Shown: positions 59,363-64,000 of the stretch, piece by piece
How the letters are laid out: each line of letters opens with the position of its first letter
How positions within the stretch are numbered: the stretch's first letter is position 1
Assembly: GCF_015690355.1 (NCBI RefSeq)
Contig: NZ_JADPRT010000004.1
Coordinates: 439,878-503,877 of the forward strand
DNA: 64,000 nt
Direction of reading: 5' to 3'
Source of the DNA: Streptacidiphilus fuscans
GTDB taxonomy: Bacteria; Actinomycetota; Actinomycetes; Streptomycetales; Streptomycetaceae
Program-made: the position numbers and the translations under genes
Notes under the pieces: generated by a model
Seen by the model: only the letters and a program-made list of their open reading frames with translations
Database searches by the model: none
What the model was told of the DNA's origin: nothing

Positions 59363-61003
59363 ATGAGCGCCGCCGCACCCCTCACCGCCCTTGCCGAGAC
59401 AGCCCCGCGCAGCGTCCTGCTGCGCGGCGGGGACGTCTACAGCCCGGCCGACCCCTTCGCCACCGCCGTCCTGTTGCAGGAGGGGACCGTGGCCTGGGTC
59501 GGCGAGGAGGGCGCGGCCGAGAGCTACGCCCGGGACGCCGAGCTGGTCGTCGACCTCCAGGGCGCGCTCGTCACCCCGGCGTTCGTCGACGCGCACGTGC
59601 ACGCGACCTCCACCGGCCTCGCGCTGACCGGGCTGGACCTCACCGACTGCCCGAGCCTGGCCGAAGCCCTGGACCGCATCCGCGCCTTCGTCGCCACGCG
59701 CGACACCCGCGACGGCGTCCTGCTCGGCCACGGCTGGGACGAGACCAAGTGGCCCGAGCACCGCGCGCCGTCCCGCGCAGAGCTGGACGAGGCCGCCGGC
59801 GGGGCCGCGATCTACCTCTCCCGCACCGACGTCCACTCCGCCCTCGCCTCGACCGCGCTCCGTGCGCTCGTCGGGCCGGAGTTGGCCGCGCTGCCCGGAC
59901 ACGCCCCCGACGCGCCGCTGAGCCGCGACGCGCACCACGCGGTCCGCCGCGCCGCGCTCGCGCATCTGACGCCCGCTCAGCGGGACGCGGCCCAACGGGC
60001 GACCCTCGCGCACGCGGTCACGCTCGGCATCGGCTCCCTGCACGAGTGCGCGGGCCCGGACATCTCCTCCGAGGCGGACCTCTCCGCGCTGCTCGCACTG
60101 GCTGCCGGGACGCCCGGTCCGGAGGTCTTCGGCTACTGGGGCGAGCTCGGCGCGGTCGAGACGGCCCGGCGGCTCGGCGCGGTCGGCGCGGGCGGGGACC
60201 TGTTCGTCGACGGCGCGCTCGGCTCGCACACCGCCTGTCTGCACGACCACTACACCGACTCCGCCCACACCGGCGCGTCCTACCTCTCCGCCGCGCAGAT
60301 CGCCGACCACGTCGCCGCCTGCACCGAGGCGGGCCTCCAGGCGGGCTTCCACGCCATCGGGGACGCCGCGCTGACCGCGCTGGTCGACGGCGTCCGCGCG
60401 GTGGCCGAGAAGCTCGGCCTGGACCGGGTCCGGTCGATGCGCCACCGGGTCGAGCACGCCGAGCTGCTGACCCCCGCCCACATCGCCGCCTTCGCGGAGC
60501 TCGGCCTGACCGCCTCCGTCCAGCCCGCCTTCGACGCGGCCTGGGGCGGCCAGGACGGCATGTACGTCGAGCGGCTCGGCTCTGCGCGCGCGCGGACGAT
60601 GAACCCCTTCGCGGCGATGCTGCGCGCCGGAGTCCCGCTCGCCTTCGGCTCCGACGCCCCGGTCACCCCGCTGGACCCGTGGGGGACCGTCCGCGCCGCC
60701 GCCTTCCACCGCACGCCCGAGCACCGGATCTCCGTGCGAGCCGCGTTCACCGCGCACACCCGCGGCGGCTGGCGCGCCCTCGGACGCGACGACGCCGGCG
60801 TGCTGGTCCCCGGTGCGCCCGCGTCGCTGGCGGTCTGGGAGCCGGGCGAGCTGGTCGTCCAGGCGCCGGACCAGCGGGTCGCCAACTGGTCCACCGACCC
60901 GCGCAGCGGCGTCCCCGGCCTGCCCGACCTCACGCCCGGCCGCGAGCTGCCGCGCTGCCTGGCCACGCTGGTCGGCGGCCGCGCCGTCCACCTCGCTGCC
61001 TGA
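59363..61003 (+). CDS. YtcJ-type metal-dependent amidohydrolase
   Basis: A 546-aa Amidohydro_3 enzyme. LVTPAFVDAHVHATS has the first two zinc His; LLGHGWDETKWPEH, LQAGFHAIGDAAL, RHRVEHAELL and FGSDAPVTPLDPWG (catalytic Asp) complete the set. Proteins of this family hydrolyse amides or imides of unknown identity. ATG 59363 gives a start shortly before VLLRGGDVYSPAD. The Lrp regulator upstream could control it. Confidence 0.88.
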   Translation: MSAAAPLTALAETAPRSVLLRGGDVYSPADPFATAVLLQEGTVAWVGEEGAAESYARDAELVVDLQGALVTPAFVDAHVHATSTGLALTGLDLTDCPSLAEALDRIRAFVATRDTRDGVLLGHGWDETKWPEHRAPSRAELDEAAGGAAIYLSRTDVHSALASTALRALVGPELAALPGHAPDAPLSRDAHHAVRRAALAHLTPAQRDAAQRATLAHAVTLGIGSLHECAGPDISSEADLSALLALAAGTPGPEVFGYWGELGAVETARRLGAVGAGGDLFVDGALGSHTACLHDHYTDSAHTGASYLSAAQIADHVAACTEAGLQAGFHAIGDAALTALVDGVRAVAEKLGLDRVRSMRHRVEHAELLTPAHIAAFAELGLTASVQPAFDAAWGGQDGMYVERLGSARARTMNPFAAMLRAGVPLAFGSDAPVTPLDPWGTVRAAAFHRTPEHRISVRAAFTAHTRGGWRALGRDDAGVLVPGAPASLAVWEPGELVVQAPDQRVANWSTDPRSGVPGLPDLTPGRELPRCLATLVGGRAVHLAA

Positions 61004-61632
61004 GCGGCTCCCGCCTGAACCGCCTGAGCCGCGCCCGCCGCCTGACCGGCGCGACGGGCTCCGCCGGGCACCCGTCCGGCGGAGCCCATCATCCTCGCGA
61101 GTGGCCCGACACGCCCGGATACCGCCGAACGAAGGGTTGCCCACACGCCGCTCACAGCCCCAGCACACGTGGCTGACCTGCGACGACGCGCCGTCCGCGC
61201 AGGTAGAGCGGCGGTTGACAGGCCGCCCCGGCGGGCGAGTAGGTTCGTCGTCGTCCACCCCACCTCACCACCCACGCCAAACCCGGGATCGCCGCTGGCA
61301 GGCAGCCAGGTCCAGTGTTGCCGGACCGGGGAGCGTGGGCGGCACCGGGTCCGCGGGCCCAACGCCGACGGGTGCGACCCGGGCTCGGCCCGGACGCTCA
61401 GTAGACAACGGCTTCTGGTCGACCCGCAGCCAGCGGATCCCGAGTCGGCCCGAAGAGCGTCCGGGCCGAGCCCGTTTCCGCGCCGTTTCCAGCCCCGTTC
61501 CGGGCCCCTTTCCGCGCCTCTTTCCGAACCTGTGCGCTCCCGTCCTCACCTGCGCTTACCGTGAGGATGTACCGTCTTCCCACTGCCATGGATCATCGTG
61601 ATCACCCGATCGGCTGCGGATAGGCGGCGAGC
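61004..61632. other. Long intergenic region with a 19-bp inverted repeat
   Basis: About 630 nt without a convincing gene. CGGGCTCGGCCCGGACGCT (61380-61398) and AGCGTCCGGGCCGAGCCCG (61456-61474) pair perfectly around a 57-nt centre that holds CTGG/CCAG and other small dyads. Beyond it, 61475-61540 has repeated CCGTTTCC/CCTTTCCG words. A structured RNA or leader of lnt is possible. The reading frames present have unusual composition. Confidence 0.6.
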
Positions 61633-63216
61633 GTGCCCTTGACTCTGGAAACCGACGACCGCGCGGAGGCCCAGCCCACCGCGCGTCCGTCGCGCCTCGC
61701 GCGCGTCCGCGCCGGGTTGCCGCGCACGGGGCTCGCCGCGCTCTGCGGTGCGCTGCTCGCCCTCTCCTTCCCCTCCTTCGGGATCTGGCCGCTGTCGATC
61801 GTCGCCGTCACCGGACTGGCGCTGCTGACCTACCGGCGCACGCTCAAGCAGGCCGCGTGGACGGGCATCGTCTTCGGCGGCGTCTTCATGTTCTGGCTGC
61901 TGATCTGGATCGACGTCATCGGCTACGACGCGTGGGTGCTGCTGGCGCTCGCCGAGGCCGCGTTCGTGATGCTGATGGCGATGGGCCAGGCGGCCGTCTC
62001 CCGGCTGCCCGCATGGCCGCTGTGGACGGCGTGCCTGTGGGTCACCCAGGAGTGGGCCCGCGACCGGGTTCCGCTGGGCGGGCTCCCGTGGGGCCGGCTC
62101 GCCTTCGCCAACACCTCGTCACCCTTCACCCCGCTGGCCGCGCTCGGCGGTGCCCCGCTGGTCACCTTCGCCGTCGCGCTGAGCGGCGCGCTGCTGGCCG
62201 CCGCGATCCTCGCGCTGCGGGCCCGCGGACGCCGCGCGGGCGTGGCCTGCGCGGCGGGCGCGGTCGCGCTCGGCGTCGTCGGGTACGCGGTCCCGCTGCC
62301 GACCGGCGGCGACACCGCCGGTGGCCCGGCCTCGGCCGAGATCGCGCTCATCCAGGGCAACGTGCCGCACGCGGGCATGGACTTCCTCGGCCGTCCGATG
62401 CAGGTGCTCGGCAACCACGTCGCCGCCACCGAGGCGCTGATGGCCAAGGTCGGCGAGGGCAAGCTGCCGCAGCCGCAGCTGGTGATCTGGCCGGAGAACT
62501 CCTCCGACGTCGACCCGTACGTCACGCCTGAGGCCTACCAGCTGATCGACGGCGCGGCGAAGCAGGCCGGAGTCCCCATCCTGGTCGGCGCCCTGGTGGA
62601 CGGCCCGGACGCGACGCACGTGATGAACGAGGGCATCGTCTGGGACCCGAAGACGGGCCCCGGCGCGCACTACACCAAGCAGCATCTGGTGCCGTTCGGC
62701 GAGTACGTGCCGTTCCGGTCGTTCCTGAGCCAGTACATCTCCGAGCTGAAGCGGGTCGCCGTCGACTTCTCCCCGGGCGACAAGACGGGCGTCCTCCAGG
62801 TGGGCCCGGCCAAGATCGGCGACGTGATCTGTTTCGAGGTCGCCTACGACGGCATCGTCCGCGACGCGGTCACCAAGGGCGGACGCGTCATCGTCATCCA
62901 GACCAACAACGCGACCTACGAGCACACCGACCAGCCGGACCAGCAGTTCGCGATGTCGCGCCTGCGCGCGGTCGAGCACGGCCGGTCGGTCGTGATCGCC
63001 GCGACCAGCGGGATCAGCGCGGTCATCGCCCCGAACGGCTCAGTGATCGAACGCACCCAGCTGGCCACCCAGGCCGAGCTCGAAGCGAACGTCCCTCTGC
63101 GGGACGGTCTCACCCTCGCGGACCGCGTCGGAGCGACGCCGGAGTGGGCACTGGCCCTGCTGGGGCTTGCAGCCTGCGGCTTCGCCGTGTGGCAGCGTCG
63201 GCGGCAGCCGAAGTAG
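61633..63216 (+). CDS. lnt: Apolipoprotein N-acyltransferase
   Basis: A 527-aa membrane enzyme that transfers an acyl chain to the N-terminal Cys of lipoproteins. Six or so membrane helices (about 30-230) are followed by the extracytoplasmic nitrilase domain with catalytic Glu in VIWPENSSD, Lys/Glu in KQHLVPFGEYVPF and Cys in DVICFEVAYD. A last helix (about 500-520) ends the protein. GTG 61633 is the only plausible start. In S. coelicolor as I recall, a polyprenol monophosphomannose synthase (ppm1) lies between lnt and fxsA; here it is absent. Confidence 0.93.
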   Translation: MPLTLETDDRAEAQPTARPSRLARVRAGLPRTGLAALCGALLALSFPSFGIWPLSIVAVTGLALLTYRRTLKQAAWTGIVFGGVFMFWLLIWIDVIGYDAWVLLALAEAAFVMLMAMGQAAVSRLPAWPLWTACLWVTQEWARDRVPLGGLPWGRLAFANTSSPFTPLAALGGAPLVTFAVALSGALLAAAILALRARGRRAGVACAAGAVALGVVGYAVPLPTGGDTAGGPASAEIALIQGNVPHAGMDFLGRPMQVLGNHVAATEALMAKVGEGKLPQPQLVIWPENSSDVDPYVTPEAYQLIDGAAKQAGVPILVGALVDGPDATHVMNEGIVWDPKTGPGAHYTKQHLVPFGEYVPFRSFLSQYISELKRVAVDFSPGDKTGVLQVGPAKIGDVICFEVAYDGIVRDAVTKGGRVIVIQTNNATYEHTDQPDQQFAMSRLRAVEHGRSVVIAATSGISAVIAPNGSVIERTQLATQAELEANVPLRDGLTLADRVGATPEWALALLGLAACGFAVWQRRRQPK

Positions 63217-63247
63217 TTGCAGCACGCTGGGGGCGCGGGCTCCGTGG
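63213..63247. repeat. Half copy of dispersed palindromic element
   Basis: AGTAGTTGCAGCACGCTGGG followed by GGCGCGGGCTCCGTGG, including the lnt stop codon. It matches the left arm of the full element at 51346-51380. Confidence 0.65.
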
Positions 63248-63312
63248 AACACAGGATTCACCTCGTGCGTTTCCGGTAGGAACCCCTCGTTCGACGAAAG
63301 GTCCCGGCCACC

Positions 63313-63843
63313 GTGCGCGGCTCACGCATCAAGCGGTTCCTCCCTCTGCTCGTCGCGGCCTACGCGCTGCTGGAGCTCTGGATCGTCGTAGAGCTCGCCG
63401 GAGTCATCGGGTGGCTCGCCGTGCTCGCGCTGCTGGCCGGCGGGTTCGTGCTGGGCGGGTGGGTGATCAAGCGGGCCGGGTTGCGCGCCCTGCGCGCGAC
63501 CACGACCGGGCGGATGCCCGACGGCGAGGCCAGGACCGCGGTGACCATCGCCGGAGGCGTCCTGCTGATGGTGCCGGGCTTCCTCTCCGACGTGGTCGGG
63601 CTGCTCTGCCTGGTGCCGCCGGTGGCCAAGGCGCTGCAGCGGGTCCCGAGGGCGCTGCTGCGGCGCGGACCGCTGGGTGACGCCGTCCGGTACCAGGAGC
63701 AGGTCCAGGAGCAGATGCGGATCCACCAGCCGGACGGCAAGGTCGTCCAGGGCGAGGTGATCCACGACGACGAGCCGAAGTCCGGTCCCTACGACTACGG
63801 CCGCCGCGACGACGACGGCCCCTACGGCCAGATCCGCCGCTGA
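63313..63843 (+). CDS. fxsA: FxsA-family membrane protein
   Basis: A 176-aa protein with three to four membrane helices (FLPLLVAAYALLELWIVVEL; LLMVPGFLSDVVGLLCLVP) typical of FxsA. FxsA is named for suppression of phage T7 exclusion by the F plasmid in E. coli; its normal role is unknown. The C-terminal 50 residues are acidic and Tyr/Gly/Asp-rich. GTG 63313 starts it. It is convergent with rbpA, separated by a very strong bidirectional terminator. Confidence 0.88.
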   Translation: MRGSRIKRFLPLLVAAYALLELWIVVELAGVIGWLAVLALLAGGFVLGGWVIKRAGLRALRATTTGRMPDGEARTAVTIAGGVLLMVPGFLSDVVGLLCLVPPVAKALQRVPRALLRRGPLGDAVRYQEQVQEQMRIHQPDGKVVQGEVIHDDEPKSGPYDYGRRDDDGPYGQIRR

Positions 63844-63896
63844 CCCGACCGGTCCCCGGAGGACCCCGGACCGGTTACCGGAAAAGGGGAAAAGCA

Positions 63897-63940
63897 CGAC
63901 GAGGCCCGGGCTCCCCCGAAGGGGAGCCCGGGCCTCGTCG
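63897..63940. terminator. Bidirectional terminator between fxsA and rbpA
   Basis: A perfect 20-bp stem, 63897-63916 with 63921-63940, closed by a CGAA tetraloop. Confidence 0.93.
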
Positions 63941-63963
63941 TCAGGTCCGTGCCGCTGTCGCGG

Positions 63964-64000
63964 CTACGCGGACTTGCGCGCGTCGCGCGGATGCACCGCG
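63964..64000 (-). CDS. rbpA: RNA polymerase-binding protein RbpA, C-terminal fragment
   Basis: The last codons on the minus strand read AVHPRDARKSA and stop at 63964. This is the nearly invariant C-terminus of streptomycete RbpA (AVHPRDSRKSA in the one I remember). RbpA binds RNA polymerase and the principal sigma factor and activates transcription. The remainder is outside the window. The neighbouring fxsA and lnt match the usual gene order. Confidence 0.85.
   Translation of the reverse strand, partial: AVHPRDARKSA

Overview
The window is high-GC (about 70%) actinobacterial chromosome from the Streptomyces/Kitasatospora/Streptacidiphilus group. Codon third positions are almost all G or C, GTG starts are frequent, and genes are packed with many 4-nt stop/start overlaps. 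Two blocks match gene orders I recall from the Streptomyces core chromosome: ribE-ribM-ribAB-ribH-hisE-hisG, and lnt-fxsA-rbpA. The last is recognised from the RbpA C-terminus at the right edge. I see no rRNA, tRNA, CRISPR array, insertion sequence or prophage.

Layout. 1-13 kb: a glycoside hydrolase 15 fragment, a SHOCT membrane protein, a degenerate HypB, an HtrA-like lipoprotein protease, a ferritin-like protein, a wall amidase, an F420-type oxidoreductase, and three secreted phosphoesterases. 13-26 kb: small hypotheticals, a YCII protein with an ECF42-type sigma factor, a DHA2 exporter, a bifunctional PBP, MsrA, a CorA variant, hemerythrin, DUF2637 and SDR proteins, and a site-2 protease. 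26.7-31.8 kb: a zinc uptake operon (znuA-C-B-B) behind a Zur-like inverted repeat. A divergent small gene there encodes a peptide ending in a His/Cys/Met-rich tail. A convergent NicO-type Ni/Co transporter follows.

31.8-37.2 kb is the most striking region. Two M-box (ykoK) magnesium riboswitches stand back to back about 200 nt apart and drive divergent operons. Each is followed by a short proline-rich ORF with a strong Shine-Dalgarno sequence. The rightward operon encodes an Nramp-related transporter without the classical manganese-binding motifs, MgtC, and a small membrane protein. The leftward operon encodes a small protein sharing a C-terminal domain with that membrane protein, then a stand-alone winged-helix protein. 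This suggests two-layer Mg2+ sensing (aptamer plus leader peptide) and an uncharacterised domain linked to Mg2+ homeostasis.

37-51 kb: an NCS2 permease, a two-component system, an FMN riboswitch with the riboflavin operon, hisE-hisG, a PH-domain protein, two CNNM/CorC-like proteins, and a Na+-exporter-like ABC pair. 51-64 kb: a CbxX-type AAA protein, a promoter-to-terminator interval that looks like a small RNA, regulators (PadR, Lrp), an AttH-like/phosphotransferase pair, an amidohydrolase, lnt, fxsA and the end of rbpA. A dispersed palindromic element lies directly after the stop codons of four genes.
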